A stretch of 5,794 nucleotides of DNA from Hellea balneolensis (lineage in GTDB: Bacteria > Pseudomonadota > Alphaproteobacteria > Caulobacterales > Maricaulaceae), in assembly GCA_003233025.1 (NCBI GenBank), contig QIKS01000174.1:1-5794 (forward strand). The letters are read 5' to 3'. The position numbers and the translations under genes are program-made. The notes below the pieces were generated by a model, which was given only the letters and a program-made list of their open reading frames with translations, made no database searches and was not told where the DNA came from. Positions 1 to 5,006 of this stretch are shown here, piece by piece. Numbering within the stretch: position 1 is the stretch's first letter; the number at the start of each line of letters is the position of its first letter.

Positions 1-355
1 TGGGCTTGGTCATGGAGTAATAACGGCCCACGGCTTTGCGGTGCATGGGAATACCGGCCTCGCGGTCAAGGTGGCCGGCGGCCTTGAAATATGTTTCTAC
101 CCCGCCTTCAATAACCAAAGCAGACAGACCGGCAACTTCCTCGTCACGTACAAGTTTTGTTATGAGTACGTCCAGCCGCTCGGCGCGTAATGTCTGGGCG
201 GTAATTGCAAGGGGGGAGGGGATGGATTGTTGCGTAGATGCCGGTAACGGCTTCGTTGTTAATGGATCTGAAAGTGGCGAGGTTGATGTACAGGCGCTTA
301 AAGCCAGCCCCATAATGGCGCCCAAGACGGCTTGTAAAAAACTAAATTTTTTCAT
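1..355 (-). CDS. Serine-hydrolase lipoprotein, beta-lactamase/esterase (class C-like) family, 5' part only
   Basis: This partial gene runs off the left edge, leaving 118 N-terminal residues. Residues 1-22 form a lipoprotein signal: a basic start (MKKF), a hydrophobic stretch and lipobox L19-S-A-C22. Threonine after the cysteine predicts outer-membrane sorting. A Pro/Ser/Thr-rich tether (about 23-50) follows. The start of a serine beta-lactamase-like domain comes next: 'VAGLSALVIEGG' (74-85) is the usual first strand, and S114-M-T-K117 is the SxxK catalytic motif. Known members of this family (Pfam Beta-lactamase, PF00144) include class C beta-lactamases, DD-peptidases and esterases. The later YxN and HxG/KTG motifs that could separate these lie outside the window, so the substrate is open. 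The ATG at 355 has an AAAGG Shine-Dalgarno in the 14-bp gap after the thiolase stop, so the two genes are probably co-transcribed. An esterase role is my guess from that context; beta-lactam resistance is not supported. Confidence 0.8.
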   Translation of the reverse strand, partial: MKKFSFLQAVLGAIMGLALSACTSTSPLSDPLTTKPLPASTQQSIPSPLAITAQTLRAERLDVLITKLVRDEEVAGLSALVIEGGVETYFKAAGHLDREAGIPMHRKAVGRYYSMTKP

Positions 356-369
356 AATTTTACCTTTAG

Positions 370-1545
370 CTACGCAACCTCAAACAACCCAGCCGCGCCC
401 ATGCCGCCGCCGACACACATGGTACAAACAACATAGCGAACACCGCGTCTTTTGCCTTCGATCAGGGCGTGGGCGACCATGCGCGCACCGCTCATGCCGT
501 AGGGATGACCGACGGAAATAGCGCCGCCATTAACGTTCATAATCTCACCGGGAATACCAAGCTGGTCGCGGCAATAAAGGACTTGCACGGCAAAGGCTTC
601 GTTCAGCTCCCACAGGCCGATATCGTCCATTTTCAAGCCATTGGCTTTTAGGAGTTTAGGGACGGCAAATACCGGGCCGATACCCATTTCTTCAGGCTCC
701 AGCCCGGCCACGGCCATGCCGCGATAAATACCAAGCGGGGCGAGGCCGCGCCTCTCCGCTTCTTTGGCTTCCATAAGAACGCTGAGCGACGCGCCGTCCG
801 ATAGCTGGCTGGCATTACCGGCGGTAATGGTGAAGTCCGGACCACGGACGGGCTTTAATCCTGATAAAGCTTCTGCACTTGTGCCGGGGCGGTTGCCTTC
901 GTCTTTTTCCAAGGTGACATCGTGTTTGGAAATCTCGCCGCTTTCTCTGTCCTTGACCATCATGGTCGAGGCGAGAGGCGCAAGTTCATCGTCAAATTTC
1001 CCGGCCTGTTGCGCGGCGTCGGTGCGCTCTTGGCTTTGGGCGGCGTATTCGTCCATGCTTTGCCGTGAAACCCCGTATTTTTTGGCTACAATTTCGGCGG
1101 TATCGATCATCTGGATATAGGCTTGGGGATGGTTGGCCAGCACATTCATATCAGGGGCTACCCGCATTTCTGCGGTTTGAACCATGGAGATGCTTTCCAC
1201 TCCGCCGCCAATAGTGACCGTCTGCCCGTCGCAAATAATTTGCTTGGCGGCAATGCCGATGGCCATCATGCCGGACGAACATTGGCGGTCAACGCTTTGT
1301 GCGGCGACGGTGACGGGTAGGCTGGAAGCTAAAACCGCATTGCGTCCGATGGTTACCTGAACCCCTTGTTGTAAGCCACATCCCATGACCACATCATCAA
1401 CTTCCCCGCCGTCAATGCCAGCGCGTTTGACGGCCTCGTCAATACAATGTCCGGCCAAAGTCGGAGAGGGTGTGGCGTTAAATGCGCCCCGGTAAGCTTT
1501 ACCGATCGGGGTGCGGGCAGTAGATACAAGGACGGCTTCACGCAT
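370..1545 (-). CDS. Thiolase (acetyl-CoA C-acyltransferase)
   Basis: This is a complete thiolase of 391 residues, the normal family length (about 390-400). Thiolases condense two acetyl-CoA or, in reverse, cleave 3-ketoacyl-CoA; they are cytosolic tetramers. Numbered from the chosen start, the nucleophile is C89 in 'DRQCSSGMM', the oxyanion Asn lies in N315-E-A-F, the histidine is H347 in '[10 protein letters not shown]', and the proton-donating cysteine is C377 in 'CVGGGMG' near the C terminus. All catalytic residues are present. Sequence alone does not separate a biosynthetic acetyl-CoA acetyltransferase from a beta-oxidation 3-ketoacyl-CoA thiolase, so I give no symbol. An in-frame ATG at 1557 would give 395 residues. 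The ATG at 1545 is preferred because GGAG lies 6 nt before it, because the typical thiolase opening '[17 protein letters not shown]' begins there, and because the 1557 ATG has no ribosome site and overlaps that GGAG. A serine-hydrolase lipoprotein follows after 14 bp. Confidence 0.93.
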   Translation of the reverse strand: MREAVLVSTARTPIGKAYRGAFNATPSPTLAGHCIDEAVKRAGIDGGEVDDVVMGCGLQQGVQVTIGRNAVLASSLPVTVAAQSVDRQCSSGMMAIGIAAKQIICDGQTVTIGGGVESISMVQTAEMRVAPDMNVLANHPQAYIQMIDTAEIVAKKYGVSRQSMDEYAAQSQERTDAAQQAGKFDDELAPLASTMMVKDRESGEISKHDVTLEKDEGNRPGTSAEALSGLKPVRGPDFTITAGNASQLSDGASLSVLMEAKEAERRGLAPLGIYRGMAVAGLEPEEMGIGPVFAVPKLLKANGLKMDDIGLWELNEAFAVQVLYCRDQLGIPGEIMNVNGGAISVGHPYGMSGARMVAHALIEGKRRGVRYVVCTMCVGGGMGAAGLFEVA

Positions 1546-1551
1546 GGTTTT

Positions 1552-1555
1552 CTCC
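1552..1555 (-). promoter_or_regulatory. Shine-Dalgarno GGAG that decides the thiolase start
   Basis: GGAG lies 6 nt before the ATG at 1545. The alternative upstream ATG at 1557 shares bases with this element and has only AT-rich sequence before it. The shorter protein is therefore the likelier product. Confidence 0.65.
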
Positions 1556-1574
1556 ATTTATATGCATTTTGTTG

Positions 1575-1603
1575 AATATGCAGCTATAGCGGGGAATTGC
1601 CAA
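1575..1603 (-). promoter_or_regulatory. Candidate sigma70-type promoter of the thiolase operon
   Basis: On the minus strand TTGGCA (1603-1598, five of six matches to TTGACA) is followed after exactly 17 bp by CATATT (1580-1575, four of six matches to TATAAT). Transcription would begin near 1568, giving a leader of about 22 nt before the ATG at 1545. A short inverted pair TGCAT/ATGCA (1563-1567 and 1578-1582) spans the -10 box and start point, where a repressor could bind. This is matched by eye only. Confidence 0.4.
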
Positions 1604-1695
1604 GCACAAATATATTTAAATCAATGAAGTGTTATGGTTGCGCTTAGGGTTAGGGCCTATTGATGGTATAAATATCTTTCATTTGCGTGAAGTTA

Positions 1696-1714
1696 TTAGA
1701 GTTTGATTAACCAT
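1696..1714 (+). promoter_or_regulatory. CtrA-like box, one mismatch (TTAG-N7-TTAACCAT)
   Basis: TTAG (1696-1699), seven bases, then TTAACCAT (1707-1714). The CtrA consensus is TTAA-N7-TTAA, usually with C after the second half, so this differs at one base. Its right part lies in a 16-bp block (1702-1717) that recurs with a one-base deletion at 1764-1778. It is 82-100 bp upstream of the ribbon-helix-helix-like gene. CtrA binding is inferred from the motif. Confidence 0.4.
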
Positions 1715-1748
1715 AAAAAAATAATTGCGAATTTGGCTTTCAAATGCA

Positions 1749-1762
1749 CATGTCTGAACATG
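1749..1762 (+). promoter_or_regulatory. Inverted repeat CATGT-CTGA-ACATG, candidate operator
   Basis: This is a perfect 5-bp inverted repeat with a 4-bp spacer, 34 bp upstream of the ATG at 1796 and between the two TTAACCAT copies. Ribbon-helix-helix proteins commonly bind short inverted or tandem half-sites in their own promoters, so autoregulation by the next gene is a plausible inference. A 5-bp arm alone could arise by chance. Confidence 0.3.
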
Positions 1763-1763
1763 A

Positions 1764-1778
1764 TTTGTTAACCATAAA
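1764..1778 (+). repeat. Second copy of the TTAACCAT-containing direct repeat
   Basis: TTTG-TTAACCATAAA here matches TTTG-A-TTAACCATAAA at 1702-1717, with a single inserted A as the only difference. The TTAACCAT cores start 61 bp apart. TTAACCAT resembles an extended CtrA half-site, but no second TTAA lies at the 7-bp spacing on either side. The core is about 20 bp from the downstream ATG, where binding would be expected to block transcription rather than aid it. Confidence 0.45.
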
Positions 1779-1795
1779 TACGCAATATTACCGCC

Positions 1796-2194
1796 ATGGC
1801 CCTGTTTAACCAGACACAACAAGAAAACCCGTCGAGAACGGACGGCGTCGCGCCAGCAAAAATGGCGATAGAAATGATGATCGAACCTGGGGCGGAGGCG
1901 CTTTTGGTAAAAATGGGCCGGCAAATGCGTACGAAAGCGCGTTCAAAAATAATCGACCGGGCTTTGGACCATTTGCGACAAGCAGAACATATTTCTGATA
2001 TTCAAGCCTGGTTCAGCGAGGAGCGGTTTAAAGCCAGCCGCCGCACCACGGTTAGGTTATCGGATGAAAACGCTCAGTTTTTAACCGCTTTGGCCGCCAT
2101 GTGTGGGCGGGGACGTCCGTCAATCTTGCTTGATATTGTCTATTTGGCCGCTGCCACAATGCAGCCGGAAGATTTTGAAGCCTTGCGGGTATAA
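1796..2194 (+). CDS. Small protein with two tandem ribbon-helix-helix-like units, putative DNA-binding regulator
   Basis: I do not recognise this 132-residue protein as a named family. It has no signal peptide or membrane segment and is probably cytosolic. Two 36-residue stretches, 25-60 and 84-119, align without a gap. Each has a short beta-prone opening (IEMMI / TTVRL), a first helix, a basic turn (RTKARS / GRGRPS) and a second helix, with matching S50/S109, I52-I53/L111-L112 and D54/D113. This resembles ribbon-helix-helix (MetJ/Arc/CopG) units, which normally pair as dimers, so one chain could form a pseudo-dimer. The second copy is the more typical. Residues 1-22 and the linker 61-83 look unstructured or helical. 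The ATG at 1796 lacks a clear Shine-Dalgarno; in-frame ATGs at M23 or M28 would shorten the tail without losing either unit. It is transcribed alone, opposite to its neighbours, behind two TTAACCAT elements. The reading is structural and moderately speculative. Confidence 0.65.
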   Translation: MALFNQTQQENPSRTDGVAPAKMAIEMMIEPGAEALLVKMGRQMRTKARSKIIDRALDHLRQAEHISDIQAWFSEERFKASRRTTVRLSDENAQFLTALAAMCGRGRPSILLDIVYLAAATMQPEDFEALRV

Positions 2195-2199
2195 ATATT

Positions 2200-2646
2200 T
2201 TACCAAGCCCCGATATTAACCAGTTTCGTGCGCAGGTCAGGCGGTAAATCGGCGCTGTCACCCAAGTCGCCAAGATCAATAGGAGCGTCTTGGCCCGCCA
2301 GATAGCGCCAACCCTGAAAAGCACGTTTTGGCGTTGGCACAACGGGGACAAGCTTTGGTGCCAAGACAATTCGGCAAGCTTTGCGACCGTCCTCGGTGCG
2401 CATTTCCGCCAGGTCAACAATAGAGTTGCGACATTGGATTACCCCTTTAATCACCCAGTAAATCGAACCGCCCGCCAGAAGCTCTTGCTTGCGTTTGGGC
2501 ATCATACGGGTGATGTGATCGGCGAAAGCTGGCAAGCCTTCATTTCCTCTGCGTAACGCCAAGCTTTGTTGCCAGGCGGCCAATGTTTCTATGGACTGGG
2601 AACCAACGGACAGTTTTTGTAAATGAAGAGGCGCAGATATAACCAT
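2200..2646 (-). CDS. DUF1489 family protein
   Basis: This complete 148-residue protein matches what I know of DUF1489 (PF07370), a family of about 140-150 residues found mainly in Alphaproteobacteria and without an established function. Hallmarks visible here are the opening 'LHLQKLSVG' (7-15), 'TRMMPKR' (46-52), the core 'GGSIYWVIKG' (59-68), a conserved-looking C91 and the near-terminal 'PKRAFQGWRYL' (106-116) followed by DAP. There is no signal peptide or membrane segment, so it should be cytosolic; the basic and aromatic patches might suit nucleic-acid binding, but that is only a thought. The ATG at 2646 is chosen because the family begins just before 'LHLxKL'; its ribosome site is poor (AGGA about 18 nt away). 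It converges on the ribbon-helix-helix-like gene with a 5-bp gap and no visible terminator. The 65 bp separating it from the gene upstream hold no recognisable promoter. Confidence 0.85.
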   Translation of the reverse strand: MVISAPLHLQKLSVGSQSIETLAAWQQSLALRRGNEGLPAFADHITRMMPKRKQELLAGGSIYWVIKGVIQCRNSIVDLAEMRTEDGRKACRIVLAPKLVPVVPTPKRAFQGWRYLAGQDAPIDLGDLGDSADLPPDLRTKLVNIGAW

Positions 2647-2711
2647 GACGAAGCCATAGCAAATATCCTAGATAAAAACCAGAGTTTGTTGATGTTTAGC
2701 GTTGGTAGAGT

Positions 2712-3641
2712 TTAAAAATCGCGCAGCATCGGTTCGATATCTGTGATATAGCCCGGCACGGATTTGTCGATCTTAAAGGTGACGAAATCTTCCTTGTTTT
2801 GGGTGTTATACAGACCTGATTTTTGCAAGACCTTGCCAAACATGGATTTGGCAATTTTGCCGGCCATGGGTGTTTCGTCCCAAATCGGTTTTGCTCCAAA
2901 TTTTGAGCGCATGGCCGCCTGAGCGAACATGGCGGAATTTTTGAAGGCGCTGGCTCTTGTTGAATATTCCGTAGTTACGGAGACGCAAAATGTTTCATTA
3001 ACCACCCTGTGCGGCTGGTTGAGCTGCCAACTGGCCATTTCCCCGCCTGTCAGCGTCAGGATATGTGCGTGCTTATCATATGCTTGCTCATAAGGCACAT
3101 CGTCCAATATGGTATTGGTGATGACCTGCTCATAGGCGTCATCGGACATAAATTCCTGTGCCATAGGATAGATATAAAGTTTCTTTGTACCCCGGATATG
3201 CCAAAGAATGGTGTGGGTGCTGTCTGTGTGGTAGGGAACTTTGGCGATGGGGGAGGAGATCAAGATGCCGCCGCGAGCGTTAAATTCCTTATTGCCGGTG
3301 TTGACGGCAAGCTCGCCGTATATTTCTTGCAACAACTTATTGTATTCAGGATGAACGTTCATCGCCCGGCGGACATTGATCCACAAGCGCCCGGCTTTAA
3401 CCGCTTCAAGCAACGTTTTGCCGTCACATCCCCTAAAATCGCCAGTACGGAAATGATCTTTAAACTGGGCATGCTGTCCCATCGTGCAGACGTCCAGCTG
3501 TGAAGCGGGGTGTTTGTCCAAGAGCGCAATCAGCGCATCATCGCTAAACAAGCCGGTTTGCTCTAATTTATGATCGACGCAAATTGTGTCATTTTGAAAT
3601 TTTTTACTGTGCTCGTCAGTCCAGTTTTTAAAAATACTCAT
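2712..3641 (-). CDS. Cupin/JmjC-like protein, putative Fe(II)/2-oxoglutarate dioxygenase
   Basis: This 309-residue protein has a double-stranded beta-helix core. 'VPYHTDSTHTILWHIRGTKK' gives the HxD pair H138 and D140, followed by 'KKLYIYP'. After an insert with acidic residues comes 'LTGGEMASWQLNQPHRVVN', with distal H211. In JmjC and related enzymes such an HxD...H triad holds Fe(II), and a lysine or a Thr/Ser with Tyr holds 2-oxoglutarate; K153 or K154 are candidates here. The roughly 125 residues before the core and 75 after it are not recognised. No signal peptide or membrane helix is seen. The hydroxylated substrate, if any, is unknown. A GTG at 3653 would add four residues, but it lies inside the AGGTGG ribosome site serving the ATG at 3641, so the ATG is chosen. 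It sits 80 bp downstream of spmX with its own CtrA-type box in the gap. Catalytic activity is inferred; a non-catalytic cupin remains possible. Confidence 0.75.
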   Translation of the reverse strand: MSIFKNWTDEHSKKFQNDTICVDHKLEQTGLFSDDALIALLDKHPASQLDVCTMGQHAQFKDHFRTGDFRGCDGKTLLEAVKAGRLWINVRRAMNVHPEYNKLLQEIYGELAVNTGNKEFNARGGILISSPIAKVPYHTDSTHTILWHIRGTKKLYIYPMAQEFMSDDAYEQVITNTILDDVPYEQAYDKHAHILTLTGGEMASWQLNQPHRVVNETFCVSVTTEYSTRASAFKNSAMFAQAAMRSKFGAKPIWDETPMAGKIAKSMFGKVLQKSGLYNTQNKEDFVTFKIDKSVPGYITDIEPMLRDF

Positions 3642-3649
3642 GAAATATC

Positions 3650-3655
3650 CCACCT
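3650..3655 (-). promoter_or_regulatory. Strong Shine-Dalgarno AGGTGG of the cupin/JmjC-like gene
   Basis: AGGTGG lies 8 nt before the ATG at 3641. It contains the GTG that could otherwise be taken as a start at 3653, which argues for the ATG. Confidence 0.65.
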
Positions 3656-3675
3656 ATTTTAATAAACTAACCAAG

Positions 3676-3689
3676 ATTTCTGATGAAAT
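3676..3689. repeat. Inverted repeat ATTTC-TGAT-GAAAT between CtrA box and start codon
   Basis: This is a perfect 5-bp inverted repeat with a 4-bp spacer, flanked by CCAAG at 3671-3675 and again at 3692-3696. It lies in the leader or core promoter of the cupin/JmjC-like gene. The arms are too AT-rich and short for a terminator. It could be an operator, but chance is not excluded. Confidence 0.25.
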
Positions 3690-3704
3690 GTCCAAGAAAT
3701 ACGG

Positions 3705-3719
3705 TTAATTTTGCCTTAA
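3705..3719 (-). promoter_or_regulatory. Perfect CtrA-type box (TTAA-N7-TTAACC) upstream of the cupin/JmjC-like gene
   Basis: On the minus strand TTAA (3719-3716), seven bases (GGCAAAA), then TTAA (3708-3705) followed by CC. This is an exact match to the CtrA consensus, including the C favoured after the second half. It lies two bases after the spmX stop codon and about 63-78 bp before the ATG at 3641. A recognisable -10 box at the right distance was not found, so the direction of regulation (activation or repression) is open. Confidence 0.6.
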
Positions 3720-3721
3720 AT

Positions 3722-4888
3722 TTAGCGTCTGACCCATGATTTGAGCAGATAATATAGCGATCCCAATACAACCATTGCCCCAATCGTTATGCTGGCAGGG
3801 GCGATGAAAGCCATGAAGGGTTCAAGGTTTGCTCTGGGGGTTAAAAACCATTTCCAGACCCCAAATATGGTTGCGCAAAGCCCTAAAATCAAGGCGGCGA
3901 CATTGCCAGAAATCCTGATGTTTTGCCCTTCGGGTTCGGTCGCGCTGGCAATGTTTTGATCGTCGGTTAAAACGGCCTGAGGGTTTGTTGCCTGCACGGG
4001 CTGAGCTTCTCGTATACCCCCGTCGTCATTGGCGGGTAAGAAGGTGTTTTGTCTGTCTGTGCTGGTGGCTGTATCCGTTGTGTTTGGCGTATCTTCAGCG
4101 TCTTCGTCTTCGATTGTCTGGTCTTGCGCGGTTAAGTCGAAAACGAGATTATCAAGACGTTCGCTTACCTCCGCTGCCGCAACCGCGATTGGTGAAGGCT
4201 CTGCCGTATCAAGTTCGGGGCGATGTTGATCTTCGCTTATTTCATTAATGTCGCTTCTGCGTTCCTGGTCTGTATTATCATCATCTGCGGCCTGGGTCAC
4301 TTTATCATAGGGCAATTGCTCGACAATGCCTGCGCCGCTGGCTAGGTCAAATACAGGTTCCAGGGTTGGTTGCTCGGCATAATCAGTGTCTTTTTGTGGC
4401 GGCAAGTCCAGGCGCGGGGCGGCGACCACGCCGGTATCTGGTTTTAGGAACAGCGCTTTTTCAGCGGTGCGGCGGCGGACAAGCGCGTCAATAACATAGG
4501 TTTTGCCGCCAATAATGCTTTTACGCCATTCATCAAACCCGGCGGCTGCGTCCAGAGGGCGACCATTATTAAGGGCGCTCAACGTGGTTGATCCTATAAA
4601 GGCGCGCGGGCCAATATTGAAAGCCAAGGACACCAAAGCATCAAATTGGCTTTGGTTTAGGGGCGCGTAAATGTTGGAATTGACCAAATCTTCATAAGGC
4701 TGCAAATCGAGCTTAAGCAATTCCCCGGCTTTTTGCTTGGTAATAATCGGTTCTTCATCCAGGGAATAGCGGTGCCCATAGCCAATGATTTGTTGGCCGG
4801 ATATCAAGGTTGTTTCCTGCGCCCGAAAGCCTTCATAAGCCTTTATGAGCCGGTATCCAAAGGGTGATATTTTAAATTTATGGGCCAT
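3722..4888 (-). CDS. spmX: SpmX-like polarity factor: inactive lysozyme-fold domain, acidic linker, two C-terminal membrane helices
   Basis: This 388-residue protein has three parts. Residues about 7-147 are a GH24 (phage T4/P22-type lysozyme) domain: 'LIKAYEGFR' carries the general-acid position E19, 'GYGH' is at 36-39, and 'FDALVSLAFNIG' is the usual hydrophobic core. Residues about 150-325 are a low-complexity linker rich in Asp, Glu, Thr and Pro. Membrane helices follow at about 329-349 and 358-382, with a short basic tail (KSWVRR). This order defines SpmX, which in Caulobacter sits at the stalked pole and recruits and activates the histidine kinase DivJ; its lysozyme domain was co-opted from phage. 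The alignment puts L28 where catalytic Asp should be and I34 where catalytic Thr should be, so muramidase activity is unlikely. The ATG at 4888 has GGA 6 nt upstream; a TTG at 4909 would add seven residues. A sigma54-type promoter lies just upstream. A true endolysin is unlikely: no phage genes are nearby and the protein is membrane-anchored. Confidence 0.85.
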   Translation of the reverse strand: MAHKFKISPFGYRLIKAYEGFRAQETTLISGQQIIGYGHRYSLDEEPIITKQKAGELLKLDLQPYEDLVNSNIYAPLNQSQFDALVSLAFNIGPRAFIGSTTLSALNNGRPLDAAAGFDEWRKSIIGGKTYVIDALVRRRTAEKALFLKPDTGVVAAPRLDLPPQKDTDYAEQPTLEPVFDLASGAGIVEQLPYDKVTQAADDDNTDQERRSDINEISEDQHRPELDTAEPSPIAVAAAEVSERLDNLVFDLTAQDQTIEDEDAEDTPNTTDTATSTDRQNTFLPANDDGGIREAQPVQATNPQAVLTDDQNIASATEPEGQNIRISGNVAALILGLCATIFGVWKWFLTPRANLEPFMAFIAPASITIGAMVVLGSLYYLLKSWVRR

Positions 4889-4919
4889 AAGTGTTCCAAA
4901 ATAAGACAAAAACCTCGAA

Positions 4920-4940
4920 TTAAATCAAGTCTTAAATCAA
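4920..4940. repeat. Direct repeat TTAAATCAA x2 in the spmX leader
   Basis: TTAAATCAA occurs at 4920-4928 and 4932-4940, a 12-bp period. The predicted sigma54 start point (about 4933) falls in the second copy. A third copy lies at 1616-1624 in the divergent region before the thiolase. The two TTAA cores here are 8 bp apart, one more than a CtrA box needs. An AT-rich 9-mer may recur by chance. Confidence 0.35.
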
Positions 4941-4943
4941 ATT

Positions 4944-4959
4944 TGCAAATTCTGCGCCA
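4944..4959 (-). promoter_or_regulatory. Sigma54 (RpoN) -24/-12 promoter of spmX
   Basis: On the minus strand TGGCGCAGAATTTGCA matches the consensus TGGCAC-N5-TTGCA/T. The -24 GG (4958-4957) and -12 GC (4946-4945) are both present with the required 10 bp between them. The conspicuous mismatch is G for A at the fifth base. Initiation would be near 4933, leaving a leader of about 45 nt before the ATG at 4888. Caulobacter spmX is known to be driven by sigma54 with the activator TacA, which fits. The enhancer site should lie inside the 3' end of mgtE; I could not identify it. Confidence 0.7.
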
Positions 4960-4971
4960 TTTTCTGGCCAC

Positions 4972-5006
4972 GGGGGGTACAAAAGAAAGGGGGGTTACAA
5001 AAGAAA
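4972..5006. repeat. Imperfect tandem duplication spanning the mgtE stop codon
   Basis: The plus-strand unit GGGGGGTACAAAAGAAA (4972-4988) is followed directly by GGGGGGTTACAAAAGAAA (4989-5006), differing by one inserted T. The TTA within the right copy (4995-4997) is the mgtE stop (TAA on the minus strand); in the left copy it has become TAC. The array ends 12 bp upstream of the -24 box of spmX. Confidence 0.8.

Noticed and set aside
1..355. Antibiotic-resistance beta-lactamase
   Set aside because: Only the lipoprotein signal and SxxK motif are visible. The family is broad, outer-membrane lipoprotein members are often esterases or peptidases, and the diagnostic motifs are outside the window.
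36..521. 161-codon plus-strand open frame across the lipoprotein start and the thiolase 3' end
   Set aside because: It crosses two well-supported minus-strand genes and gives a basic, Cys/Arg-rich product with no family resemblance, as expected of a shadow frame.
1679..1924. 81-codon minus-strand open frame upstream of the thiolase
   Set aside because: It overlaps the regulatory region and the first unit of the RHH-like protein, and its product has no recognisable features.
2647..2711. Terminator or promoter between the cupin/JmjC-like and DUF1489 genes
   Set aside because: No GC-rich hairpin with a T run and no adequate -35/-10 pair could be found in these 65 bp; the two genes may simply be co-transcribed.
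3009..3503. 164-codon open frame on the plus strand
   Set aside because: It lies antisense to the cupin/JmjC-like gene, whose protein shows a clear fold and motifs. The antisense product has no recognisable domain.
3722..4888. Phage endolysin / prophage remnant
   Set aside because: The lysozyme fold suggests it at first, but catalytic residues are replaced, an acidic linker and two C-terminal membrane helices follow, and no holin, spanin or other phage gene is nearby.
4920..4935. CtrA box in the spmX leader
   Set aside because: The two TTAA cores are separated by 8 bp rather than 7, so this is a near miss only.
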